Below are positions 55,552 to 63,833 of a DNA stretch of 64,000 nucleotides, one piece after another. Position numbers and translations under genes: made by a program. Each line of letters begins with the position of its first letter. Positions within the stretch are counted from its first letter, which is position 1. This DNA comes from Bradyrhizobium sp. WSM1417 (lineage in GTDB: Bacteria; Pseudomonadota; Alphaproteobacteria; Rhizobiales; Xanthobacteraceae). Below the pieces are notes generated by a model. It was not told the origin of the DNA, did not search any database, and saw nothing but the letters and a program-made list of their open reading frames with translations. The stretch covers positions 6,125,831-6,189,830 of the forward strand of contig NZ_KI911783.1 in the NCBI RefSeq assembly GCF_000515415.1. The letters run 5' to 3'.

Positions 55552-56226
55552 CTAGTCCCCGTAACCGCGCAACCGCTCGATATCGAGGATCGTGACGCCG
55601 CCATACTCCAGCCGGAGCAAGCCCTCTTTCTCCAGCCGGTTCAGCGCGCGGTTGGCATTCTGGCGGGACATGCCGGAAAGCGCGCCGATCTCCTCCTGGG
55701 TGATCTCCAGATGCGCGGTGGATTCCGGATAGAGGATCGGATTGAACAGCGAGGCGATGCTGCGAGCAAGCCGCGCAGTGGCATCCAGCGTGCGGTTGAC
55801 CTCGAGCATGCCGATGAACTGGCCGAGCCGCTCGTTGAGCTGGCGCACCAGGAAGCGGTTGAAACCGACGCTATTCTCGAACAGCCACATGAAGGCGCTG
55901 CGTTCCATCAGTGCGACGCGGCTGTTGCGCAGCGCGACCACGTCATAGCGGCGCGGCTCGTTCTTGAGCACGCTACCCTCGCCGAACCAGGCCCCCGCCG
56001 TCAGCCCGGCAAGACTCGTCTCCTTGCCGTCGCGCGAGACCCCGCCCATCCGGGCAAGCCCAAAGACCATGCCGGCCCAATAGTCGAACGTGTCGCCGCG
56101 CATGAAGACGGTCTCGCCGGTGCCGTAGGACCGCTCCGTGATCCCGGCACGAGCGACCGCGATCTCCGCTTGCGTGAGCTCGCGCGACCAGGCAGCGACG
56201 CGCTTCAGTTGATCCTCTGAAATCAT
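55552..56226 (-). CDS. Crp/Fnr family transcriptional regulator
   Basis: A regulator of about 224 residues: cyclic-nucleotide-binding beta barrel (ERSYGTGETVFMRGDTFDYW through AWFGEGSVLKNEPRRYDVVA), dimerisation helix, and a C-terminal winged HTH (ITQEEIGALSGMSRQNANRA, then LNRLEKEGLLRLEYGGVTIL). No cysteine cluster for an Fe-S centre, so it is not a classical Fnr. It is divergent from the ABC-ligase operon and probably controls it (inference). Start MISEDQLKRV is preferred; ATG 56280 and GTG 56325 are in frame upstream. Confidence 0.85.
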   Translation of the reverse strand: MISEDQLKRVAAWSRELTQAEIAVARAGITERSYGTGETVFMRGDTFDYWAGMVFGLARMGGVSRDGKETSLAGLTAGAWFGEGSVLKNEPRRYDVVALRNSRVALMERSAFMWLFENSVGFNRFLVRQLNERLGQFIGMLEVNRTLDATARLARSIASLFNPILYPESTAHLEITQEEIGALSGMSRQNANRALNRLEKEGLLRLEYGGVTILDIERLRGYGD

Positions 56227-56556
56227 GATCCCGAAGCCAGCCGCACCGTTCGTCACTCCTGTTATGCTGCAATGCAGCATGACCGTTTTGACTACCATCC
56301 GACGAAAAACGGAGGTTGCTCCCACCCGAAAACTTTTGTCGCAGAATTGTCAGGCGGGAGACATTTCAAAATAGCGCTTTCCCCTATTGAGGACCACCTC
56401 GGGCGATGCGGCTTTTGATCCCAAACGGGAACGAGAGCGGCGCGGCTCCGGTCGAGACCATCTGCTGCATGGCCTCACCGGCACGGTCGTACTAGGATCG
56501 CCCGACAGAACGGATGAAGAGCGCCACTGAATGCGCCATCACGGGGAGGGATCTGT
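56227..56556. other. Divergent promoter region of the Crp/Fnr gene and transporter operon
   Basis: About 330 bases. It contains the 17-bp palindrome at 56264-56280, an AT-rich patch near 56338-56385 (aaaacttttgtcgcag ... ttcaaaatagcg) and a strong ribosome site (ggggaggg) at the right end for the ATPase gene. No gene is visible. Confidence 0.6.
56264..56280. promoter_or_regulatory. Perfect palindrome upstream of the Crp/Fnr gene
   Basis: atgctgca-a-tgcagcat, a perfect 8-bp dyad around one base, 38 bases before the preferred Crp/Fnr start and 280 bases before the divergent operon. It could be an autoregulatory site. If the gene really starts at 56280, the sequence would be coding instead. Confidence 0.45.
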
Positions 56557-56559
56557 TTG

Positions 56560-57381
56560 GTGGCTACCAGTCTTGAAGTGCGCGGCGTGTCCTTGCGATT
56601 CGGCGGCGTCCGTGCGCTGACCGACGTCGGCTTCGCCATCAGGGAAGGCGAGCTGTTCTCGATCATCGGCCCCAACGGTGCCGGCAAGACCTCGATCGTG
56701 AACTGTATTTCCGGCCGCTACAAGCCGACCGAAGGCCAGCTGTTCTACCAGGGCCGCGACATCACCGGCCTGACGCCCAACGCGCGCGCTTCGCTCGGCA
56801 TCGGCCGCACCTTCCAGAACCTGGCGCTGTTCCACCACATGAGCGTGCTCGACAACATCATGGTCGGCCGGCATCACCTCCTGAAGAACAATTTCCTCAC
56901 GGGCTCGCTGTACTGGCTCACCGGCGCGCGCAAGGAAGAGCTCGAGCACCGTCGCAAGGTCGAGGAGATCATCGACTTCCTCGATCTCCAATCGGTCCGA
57001 AAGGCGCAAGCCGGCACCCTCTCCTATGGCCTGCGCAAACGCGTCGAGCTCGCCCGCGCCATGGCACTGGAGCCGCGCCTCATTCTCCTCGACGAGCCGA
57101 TGGCCGGCATGAATTTCGAGGAGAAGGAGGACATGGCCCGCTACATCGTCGATCTCAACGAAGAGTTCGGCATGACCGTGGTGATGATCGAGCACGACAT
57201 GGGCGTGGTGATGGACATCTCCCACCGCGTCATGGTGCTGGATTTCGGCCGCAAGATCGCCGAAGGCGATCCGGCCGCCGTGCTCGCCGATCCCCACGTC
57301 AGGCGCGCCTATCTCGGCGAAGAGGACGAGGTGCTGGTCGATCCTGACGATGCTCCGCCGGCGCAGGAGAGCGCGGCATGA
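56560..57381 (+). CDS. HAAT ABC transporter ATPase, LivG type (first gene of ligase operon)
   Basis: A 273-residue ATPase with Walker A IIGPNGAGKTSIV, degenerate signature LSYGLRKRVELARAM, Walker B LILLDEPMAGMNFEE and switch VVMIEHDMGVVMD. The insert RHHLLKNNFLTGSLYWLTGA is longer than in the LivG of the first operon. GTG start with a gggaggg ribosome site; a TTG three bases earlier is possible. Its stop overlaps the ligase ATG (ATGA), so ligase and transporter are translated together. Confidence 0.92.
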   Translation: MATSLEVRGVSLRFGGVRALTDVGFAIREGELFSIIGPNGAGKTSIVNCISGRYKPTEGQLFYQGRDITGLTPNARASLGIGRTFQNLALFHHMSVLDNIMVGRHHLLKNNFLTGSLYWLTGARKEELEHRRKVEEIIDFLDLQSVRKAQAGTLSYGLRKRVELARAMALEPRLILLDEPMAGMNFEEKEDMARYIVDLNEEFGMTVVMIEHDMGVVMDISHRVMVLDFGRKIAEGDPAAVLADPHVRRAYLGEEDEVLVDPDDAPPAQESAA

Positions 57382-59309
57382 TGGATTACGCAGGCCGCGT
57401 CGCGCAGGCCGATACCTATCCGAAGATGCTTCGGCTCAATGCGAAGGAGTACGGCAATGAGATCGCGTTGCGCGAGAAGGATCTCGGGCTGTGGCGCCCC
57501 TTCACCTGGAACGCCTACCAGAGCCGGGTGCGCGATTTCGCGCTCGGCCTGATCGAACTGGGCCTTGGGCGCGAAGATGTCGTCGGCATCATCGGCGACA
57601 ACCGGCCGGACTGGGTCGCGGCGGAAATAGCAACCCACGCGATCGGAGGCTTGAGCCTCGGGCTCTATCGCGACGTGCTCGACGAGGAAGCCTCTTATCT
57701 CCTCAATTATGGCGAGGCGCAGCTCGTTTTCGCCGAGGACGAGGAGCAGGTCGACAAGCTGCTTACGCTGGCCGACCGCGTCCCAAAGCTGAAGCACATC
57801 ATCTATTCCGATCCGCGCGGCATGCGGAAATACGACGATCCGCGCTTGATGTCAGCGGAGACGTTTGCCGAACTCGGCCGGGCGCGGGCTACGCGCGAGC
57901 CGGAACTTTACGACCGGCTGGTGGACGCGACCAAGGGCGAGAACGTCGCGATCCTCTGCACGACATCAGGCACCACCTCGCATCCAAAGCTCGCAATGCT
58001 CGCCGCCGGCCGCGTGCTCGGCCATTGCGCGACCTATCTCGCTTTCGACCCGAAAGGGCCGGATGACGAGTACGTGTCGGTGCTGCCGCTGCCCTGGATC
58101 ATGGAACAGGTCTATGTACTCGGCAAAGGTCTCTTGTGCCGGATGAAGATCAACTTCGTCGAAGAGCCCGAGACCATGATGAACGATCTGCGCGAGATCG
58201 CGCCGACGTTTGTCCTGTTTGCGCCGCGCGTGTGGGAATCGATCGCCGCCGACGTCCGCGCCAGGGTGATGGACGCAACGCCCTTCAAGCAGAGCCTGTT
58301 CGACATCGGCATGAAGAGCGGGCTTGCCGCGCTCGAACAGGGCGAGCGTTCCGGCTTTGCCGACGCGATCCTGTTCCGTGCATTGCGCGACCGCCTCGGC
58401 TTCACCCGCCTGCGTTCAGCCGCAACCGGCGGCGCGGCACTCGGGCCCGAGACCTTCAAGTTCTTCCAGGCCATGGGCGTGCCGCTACGTACGCTCTACG
58501 GCCAGACCGAGCTGCTGGGGGCCTACACGCTGCATCCCGCGGGCAAGGTCGATCCCGACACCACCGGCGTGCCGATGGCCGACAGCGTCGAAATCCGCAT
58601 CGACAATGCCGACGTTCACGGCGTCGGCGAAATCGTGGTGCGGCATCCCAACATGTTCCTCGGCTACTACAAGAACCCGGAGGCGAGCGTCGCTGACCTC
58701 AGGGATGGCTGGATGCTGTCCGGTGACGCCGGCTATTTCAACGCGAATCGCCAGCTCGTGGTCATCGATCGCATCAAGGATCTCGCCGAGACCTCGCGCG
58801 GCGAGCGCTTCTCGCCGCAATTCATCGAGAACAAGTTGAAGTTCTCGCCTTATATCGCGGAAGCCGTGGTGCTCGGCGCAGGCCGGGACGCGCTCGCCGC
58901 AATGATCTGCATCCGCTACTCCATCATCTCGAAATGGGCGGAGAAGAACCGGCTCTCGTTTACGACCTACAGCGACCTGGCCTCGCGGCCCGAGGTTTAT
59001 GCGCTGCTCAAGAAGGAAGTCGAGACCGTCAACGCCACTCTGCCGCCGGCGCAGCGCATCTCCCGTTTCCTGCTGCTCTACAAGGAGCTCGACGCCGACG
59101 ATGGCGAACTCACCCGCACGCGGAAAGTGCGCCGCAGCGTCATCAACGAGAAATACGAAGGCATCATCGACGCAATCTACCGCGGCCAGGCCGACATCCC
59201 GGTGGACACCGTGATCCGTTTCCAGGACGGCAGCACGCAGCGCGTACGTACAACGCTGAGGGTTGTGGACCTGGGTGGCCACGGGCACATGGCGGAGGCG
59301 GCGGAGTGA
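57378..59309 (+). CDS. AMP-dependent long-chain-type acyl-CoA synthetase
   Basis: A 643-residue ANL-superfamily ligase that activates a carboxylic acid with ATP and CoA. The P-loop is TTSGTTSHPKLAM (195-207; Ser replaces the usual Gly after TT), YGQTE is at 374-378, and the hinge region has LSGDAGYFNANRQLVVIDRI with KDLAETSRGERFSP. Lacks a signal peptide. Embedded in the HAAT operon, it probably traps the imported acid as a CoA thioester (inference). Similar transporter-ligase pairs serve aromatic or branched acids in Rhodopseudomonas and Bradyrhizobium. Confidence 0.92.
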   Translation: MMDYAGRVAQADTYPKMLRLNAKEYGNEIALREKDLGLWRPFTWNAYQSRVRDFALGLIELGLGREDVVGIIGDNRPDWVAAEIATHAIGGLSLGLYRDVLDEEASYLLNYGEAQLVFAEDEEQVDKLLTLADRVPKLKHIIYSDPRGMRKYDDPRLMSAETFAELGRARATREPELYDRLVDATKGENVAILCTTSGTTSHPKLAMLAAGRVLGHCATYLAFDPKGPDDEYVSVLPLPWIMEQVYVLGKGLLCRMKINFVEEPETMMNDLREIAPTFVLFAPRVWESIAADVRARVMDATPFKQSLFDIGMKSGLAALEQGERSGFADAILFRALRDRLGFTRLRSAATGGAALGPETFKFFQAMGVPLRTLYGQTELLGAYTLHPAGKVDPDTTGVPMADSVEIRIDNADVHGVGEIVVRHPNMFLGYYKNPEASVADLRDGWMLSGDAGYFNANRQLVVIDRIKDLAETSRGERFSPQFIENKLKFSPYIAEAVVLGAGRDALAAMICIRYSIISKWAEKNRLSFTTYSDLASRPEVYALLKKEVETVNATLPPAQRISRFLLLYKELDADDGELTRTRKVRRSVINEKYEGIIDAIYRGQADIPVDTVIRFQDGSTQRVRTTLRVVDLGGHGHMAEAAE

Positions 59310-59347
59310 GTCTGTTTCGAAGCAAGACCGCGATGCTGGCCGATGCG

Positions 59348-59492
59348 CCCTCTCCCCTTGTGGGAGAGGGCATCTCCGCTATCCACCACATCCTCACTCG
59401 GGTGAGGGGTCCTCTCTCCGCACCTCCCCTGCCGAGCCAACCCCTCACCCGTCTTCGCTTCGCGAAGCCACCCTCTCCCACAGGGGGAGAGG
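59348..59492. repeat. Composite palindromic repeat inside the ligase operon
   Basis: Hairpin ccctctccc / gggagaggg at 59348-59370, gggtgaggggtcc and cccctcaccc arms in the middle, cttcgcttcgcgaag, and ccctctccc / gggggagagggg at the end. Same family as 11788-11909. It separates the ligase stop from the permease ATG, within the operon. Confidence 0.8.
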
Positions 59493-59529
59493 GGAAGAGC
59501 GCGCCGGATTTGTCAGCGAGCACCACTTC

Positions 59530-60423
59530 ATGAACACCGCCTTCCTCATTCAGCTCCTGGTCAACGGCCTCGTGGTCGGCACGCTCTATGGCGTGGTCGC
59601 GATGTCGTTTGTGCTGATCTACAAGGCTAGCCAGGTCGTCAATTTCGCGCAGGGCGAGCTCTTGCTTGTGGGCGCCTGGGTGTGCTGGACGCTGCTCGCG
59701 AAATACCAGGTGCCGTTCTGGATCGGCATGCCGATGACGTTGGTGTTCATGTTCGTGTTCGGCATCGCGGTGCAGGTCCTGATCCTGCGACCGATGATCG
59801 GCGAACCCATCATCTCGGTCATCATGGTGACGATCGGCCTCTCGACCGTGCTGCAGGCGACGCTCAAATGGATGTTCGGCGTCAATCCGCAGCCGTTCCC
59901 GCGCGTGTTCGAGAGCCAGTCCGTCAGCCTGCTCGGGCTTCAGATCCAGACCGTCTATGTCATGAGCCTCGTCGTCTCGATCGCGATGATGATTGGCATG
60001 GCCTGGTTCTTCCGCGCGTCAAAGTACGGTCTTGCGATGCGCGCCACTGCGTTCAACCAGCAGGTCGCGCAATCGCTCGGCATTTCCGTGAAAAGCGTGT
60101 TCGCGATGGCCTGGGCGATCTCCGCAACGGTGTCAGCGGTGGCGGGCGTCGTCGTCGCGGTCGTGAACGGCGTATCCTCGGGCCTTGCCGCCTACGGCAT
60201 TAAAGTGTTTCCGGCTGCGATCCTCGGCGGGCTCGATTCCGTCGGCGGTGCCGTGCTCGGCGGCATCATCATCGGATTACTCGAGAACATCGCGCAATAT
60301 GTCGACAGCGAATACCTTCACTGGGGCAATCTCTACGAGATCGCGCCGTTCTACGTCCTCATCATCGTGCTGATGATCAAGCCCTACGGCCTGTTCGGCA
60401 CCCACGACATCGAACGGATCTGA
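59530..60423 (+). CDS. HAAT ABC transporter permease, LivH type
   Basis: A 297-residue permease with eight or so membrane segments: LLVNGLVVGTLYGVVAMSFV, then VVNFAQGELLLVGAWV and the coupling loop RATAFNQQVAQSLGISVKSV. The frame is open 89 codons upstream through the palindromic repeat, so the start was set at MNTAFLIQLLVNG, where the first membrane helix begins. The LivM-type gene follows after three bases. Confidence 0.92.
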   Translation: MNTAFLIQLLVNGLVVGTLYGVVAMSFVLIYKASQVVNFAQGELLLVGAWVCWTLLAKYQVPFWIGMPMTLVFMFVFGIAVQVLILRPMIGEPIISVIMVTIGLSTVLQATLKWMFGVNPQPFPRVFESQSVSLLGLQIQTVYVMSLVVSIAMMIGMAWFFRASKYGLAMRATAFNQQVAQSLGISVKSVFAMAWAISATVSAVAGVVVAVVNGVSSGLAAYGIKVFPAAILGGLDSVGGAVLGGIIIGLLENIAQYVDSEYLHWGNLYEIAPFYVLIIVLMIKPYGLFGTHDIERI

Positions 60424-60426
60424 TCC

Positions 60427-61500
60427 ATGGCCGGCCCCGCCCTCATCCCTGCTGGTGATTTCCGCACCTCTTACGCGGCCGACACCACGATCTTCCCGAC
60501 CGCCACCAGCCGCAATTTTGCGATCGCTGGCGTGCTGGCGCTGTGTCTCGTGCCGCAATTTCTTGGCGGCTATTGGCTCAGCATCCTGATCCAGATCGGC
60601 ATCTTCTCGATCGCTGCGCTGGGGCTGAACATCCTGGTCGGATTCACCGGCCAGATCTCGATCGGCCACGCCGCTTTCTTCCTGCTCGGCGCCTTCACGT
60701 CTGCCTACATCTCCAACAGCACATCGATCCCGGTGTTCTTCGCGATCCCCCTCGCGGGCGTCGTCACTGCGCTGGTCGGGCTGATCTTCGGCATCCCAGC
60801 GGCGCGGCTGAAGGGGCTTTATCTTGTGATCGCGACACTCGCGGCACAATACATCCTGCTCGACTTCTTCTCCCGCGCCGAATGGTTCACCGGCGGCTCG
60901 GTACCGGCCAGCGCCAATCCGTTCTCGATCTTCGGCTACACGCTGCGCGGCGACAGGCAATATTTCTACGTCGTACTCGCCTACGTAGTTGCAAGCTACG
61001 TCCTCGTCACCAATCTGATGCGCACCCGCGACGGCCGCGCGCTGGTGGCGATCCGCGACCATTATCTCTCCGCGGAGATCATGGGCATCAATCTCACCAA
61101 GTATCGCACGCTGTCATTTGGGCTCGCCGCCTTCTTCGCCGGCATCGCCGGCGCGCTCTATGCGCACTACCAGCTCGTGGTGTCGCAAGAAGGTTTCGGC
61201 ATCGAACGCTCGATCCTGTTCCTCGCCATGATCATTATCGGCGGCACCGGTTCGATCATGGGCACGCTGATGGGTACCGCGTTCGTGGTGCTGCTGCCCG
61301 AGACGATGGAGTTCCTCAGCGTGGCGCTGAAGGGCGGCGCGATCGACAAGGCGCTGTCGCTGAACAACAACATCACCTTCCTGCGCGAGATCGCGATCGG
61401 GGTGATCATCATCGCGTTCCTGATGTTCGAGCCCGACGGGCTCGCCCATCGCTGGCGACAGATCAAGGCGTACTGGAAACTCTACCCGTTCTCGCATTGA
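60427..61500 (+). CDS. HAAT ABC transporter permease, LivM type
   Basis: A 357-residue permease: ALGLNILVGFTGQISIGHAA near residue 65, FGIPAARLKGLYLVIATLAA and the coupling segment LVAIRDHYLSAEIMGINLTK near 210. An unusual polar N-terminus of about 30 residues (AGDFRTSYAADTTIFPTATS) precedes the first helix. Together with the LivH-type gene it forms the membrane channel. Confidence 0.92.
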   Translation: MAGPALIPAGDFRTSYAADTTIFPTATSRNFAIAGVLALCLVPQFLGGYWLSILIQIGIFSIAALGLNILVGFTGQISIGHAAFFLLGAFTSAYISNSTSIPVFFAIPLAGVVTALVGLIFGIPAARLKGLYLVIATLAAQYILLDFFSRAEWFTGGSVPASANPFSIFGYTLRGDRQYFYVVLAYVVASYVLVTNLMRTRDGRALVAIRDHYLSAEIMGINLTKYRTLSFGLAAFFAGIAGALYAHYQLVVSQEGFGIERSILFLAMIIIGGTGSIMGTLMGTAFVVLLPETMEFLSVALKGGAIDKALSLNNNITFLREIAIGVIIIAFLMFEPDGLAHRWRQIKAYWKLYPFSH

Positions 61501-61546
61501 GCGCGGGCAACTCTCTAACCAACAAATAAACAGGAGGAGGCAACCA

Positions 61547-62830
61547 ATGAAGACAAAATCCTTTTTGAGCACCGCGTCGCTTGCGCTGGCGATCGCCGCA
61601 TTCTCGTCAGGCGCGCAGGCGCAGATCGCGATCGGGCATCTCGCCGATTATTCCGGCGGCACGTCCGACGTCGGCACGCCCTACGGCCAAGCCGTCGCCG
61701 ACACCTTCGCCTGGGTCAACAAGAACGGCGGCGTAGGCGGCAAGCAGATCAACGTCGATACCAACGACTATGGCTACCAGGTGCCGCGCGCGATCGCGCT
61801 CTACAAGAAGTGGTCGGCGCCGGACTCCAAGGTCGCGGCGATCATGGGCTGGGGCACGGCAGACACCGAGGCGCTGACCGGCTTCCTCGCGCAAGACAAG
61901 ATCCCCGATCTCTCCGGCTCCTACGCCGCCGCCCTCACCGATCCCGAAGGTGTCAGCGGCAAGGCCAAGCCCGCGCCCTATAATTTCTTCTATGGTCCGA
62001 GCTATTCGGACTCGCTGCGCGCGATGCTAATGTGGGCAGCCGAAGACTGGAAGGCCAAGGGCAAGTCCGGCAAGCCGAAATTCGTCCACATGGGGGCCAA
62101 CCACCCTTATCCGAACGCGCCGAAGGCCGCCGGCGAAGCCATGGCGCAGGAGCTCGGCTTCGAGGTGCTGCCCCCGCTGGTGTTCGCGCTCGCGCCGGGT
62201 GACTACAGCGCGCAGTGCCTGAGCCTGAAATCCTCGGGCGCCAACTACGCCTATCTCGGCAACACCGCCGCGTCCAACATCTCGGTGATGAAGGCCTGCA
62301 AGACCGCCGGCGTCGACATCCAGTTCATGGGCAATGTCTGGGGCATGGACGAGAACGCCGCCAAGACCGCGGGCGATGCCGCCGACGGCGTGATCTTCCC
62401 GCTGCGCACGGCGGTGAGCTGGGGCGGCGATGCCCCCGGCATGAAAACGGTGATGGAGATCTCGAAGATGTCCGACCCGACCGGCAAGGTCTATCGCCCC
62501 GTGCACTACATCGCGGCGGTCTGCTCGGCGCTTTACATGAAGGAGGCGATCGATTGGGCCGCCAAGAACGGCGGCGCCACCGGCGAGAACGTCGCCAAGG
62601 GCTTCTACCAGAAGAAGGACTGGGTGCCGGCCGGGATGGAAGGTGTCTGCAATCCCTCGACCTGGACCGATAAGGACCACCGCGGCACGCTGAAGGTCGA
62701 CCTCTACCGCACCAAGATTGCGGGCGCGACCGACGGCGACCTCAACGACCTCATGGCCAAGGGCGCGATCAAGCTCGAGAAGGTCAAGACCGTCGAGCTG
62801 CCGCGCAAGCCGGAATTGCTGGGCTGGTGA
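61547..62830 (+). CDS. HAAT ABC transporter substrate-binding protein
   Basis: A 427-residue periplasmic binding protein with signal peptide 1-25 (MKTKSFLSTASLALAIAAFS, then SGAQA), mature start QIAIGHLADYSGGTSDVGTP. It is longer than standard LivK and belongs to the group often found with acyl-CoA ligases for acid uptake (family knowledge). Ribosome site aggagg precedes the ATG. The ligand is unknown; an aromatic or fatty acid is inferred from the ligase. Confidence 0.9.
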   Translation: MKTKSFLSTASLALAIAAFSSGAQAQIAIGHLADYSGGTSDVGTPYGQAVADTFAWVNKNGGVGGKQINVDTNDYGYQVPRAIALYKKWSAPDSKVAAIMGWGTADTEALTGFLAQDKIPDLSGSYAAALTDPEGVSGKAKPAPYNFFYGPSYSDSLRAMLMWAAEDWKAKGKSGKPKFVHMGANHPYPNAPKAAGEAMAQELGFEVLPPLVFALAPGDYSAQCLSLKSSGANYAYLGNTAASNISVMKACKTAGVDIQFMGNVWGMDENAAKTAGDAADGVIFPLRTAVSWGGDAPGMKTVMEISKMSDPTGKVYRPVHYIAAVCSALYMKEAIDWAAKNGGATGENVAKGFYQKKDWVPAGMEGVCNPSTWTDKDHRGTLKVDLYRTKIAGATDGDLNDLMAKGAIKLEKVKTVELPRKPELLGW

Positions 62831-62855
62831 GCTTAGCCCTCACCTCACACACAAA

Positions 62856-62978
62856 TGTCATCCCCCGCCTTGTGCGCAGCGCGCACTGGAGCGGGGGATC
62901 CAGTACGCCGGGGCCTCTCCGCGAGTCTCAGGCGTCTCTGGAATACTGGGTCGCCCGGTCAAGCCGGGCGACGACAGC
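62856..62978. repeat. Mosaic palindromic repeat after the binding-protein gene
   Basis: Contains tgtcatcccccgcc ... gcgggggatccagtacgcc and, at the end, tcgcccggtcaagccgggcgacgacagc. Same family as 45472-45577. It begins 26 bases after the binding-protein stop and ends 12 bases before the LivF-type ATG. Confidence 0.8.
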
Positions 62979-62990
62979 GGAGTACGAGGC

Positions 62991-63833
62991 ATGACCGAAA
63001 TTCACGAAGCAGCAGCTCGTCCCTCCCCCGGCATCGTACCCGCACCGCCTCTCCTTGCCGTGCGCAACATCGAGGTCGTCTATGACGACGTCATCCTGGT
63101 GCTGCGCGGTCTCAGCCTCGACGTGCCCAAGGGCGCGATCGTGGCGCTGCTCGGCGCCAACGGCGCCGGCAAGTCGACGACGCTGAAGGCGATCTCTGGG
63201 CTGCTCAAAACCGAGGACGGCGAAGTCACACGTGGCGAAATCTTGTTCGAAGGCGAGCGGATCAATGGCATCGACCCCGACAAGATCGTCCGCCGCGGCA
63301 TCTTCCAGGTGATGGAGGGCCGGCGCATCGTCGCCGACATGACCTCGCTGGAAAACCTCAAGCTCGGCGCCTTCACCCGCCGGGACCGCGACGTTGGCGC
63401 CGATCTCGACATGGTCTTCAACTATTTCCCGCGTCTGAAAGAGCGCACCGGGCTTGCCGGTTATCTCTCCGGCGGCGAGCAGCAGATGCTCGCGATCGGC
63501 CGCGCGCTGATGGCTCGCCCGAAGATGATCCTGATGGACGAGCCCTCGATGGGCCTGTCGCCGCTGCTGGTGAAAGAGGTGTTCTCAATCATCCACAAGA
63601 TCAACCGTGACCTCGGCGTCACCATTCTTCTGGTCGAGCAGAACGCCCGCGCTGCGCTGTCGGTGGCAAGCCACGGCTACATCATGGAGCAGGGCAAGGT
63701 CGTGCTCGACGGCACCGCGGACGAATTGCGCGACAACGAGGACGTCAAGGAATTCTACCTCGGCGGCGCCGGCGACCAGCGCAAGAGCTTCAAGAACCTC
63801 AAGAGCTTCAAGCGGCGCAAGCGCTGGCTTTAA
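62991..63833 (+). CDS. HAAT ABC transporter ATPase, LivF type
   Basis: A 280-residue ATPase: Walker A LLGANGAGKSTTL, signature LSGGEQQMLAIGRAL, Walker B MILMDEPSMGLSP and LLVEQNARAALSVA. It has an extra N-terminal stretch (AARPSPGIVPAPP) and a very basic C-terminal tail (KSFKNLKSFKRRKRW) not seen in the first operon's copy. Last gene of the operon; its stop overlaps the convergent AGE gene's stop in the bases ttaa. Confidence 0.92.
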   Translation: MTEIHEAAARPSPGIVPAPPLLAVRNIEVVYDDVILVLRGLSLDVPKGAIVALLGANGAGKSTTLKAISGLLKTEDGEVTRGEILFEGERINGIDPDKIVRRGIFQVMEGRRIVADMTSLENLKLGAFTRRDRDVGADLDMVFNYFPRLKERTGLAGYLSGGEQQMLAIGRALMARPKMILMDEPSMGLSPLLVKEVFSIIHKINRDLGVTILLVEQNARAALSVASHGYIMEQGKVVLDGTADELRDNEDVKEFYLGGAGDQRKSFKNLKSFKRRKRWL

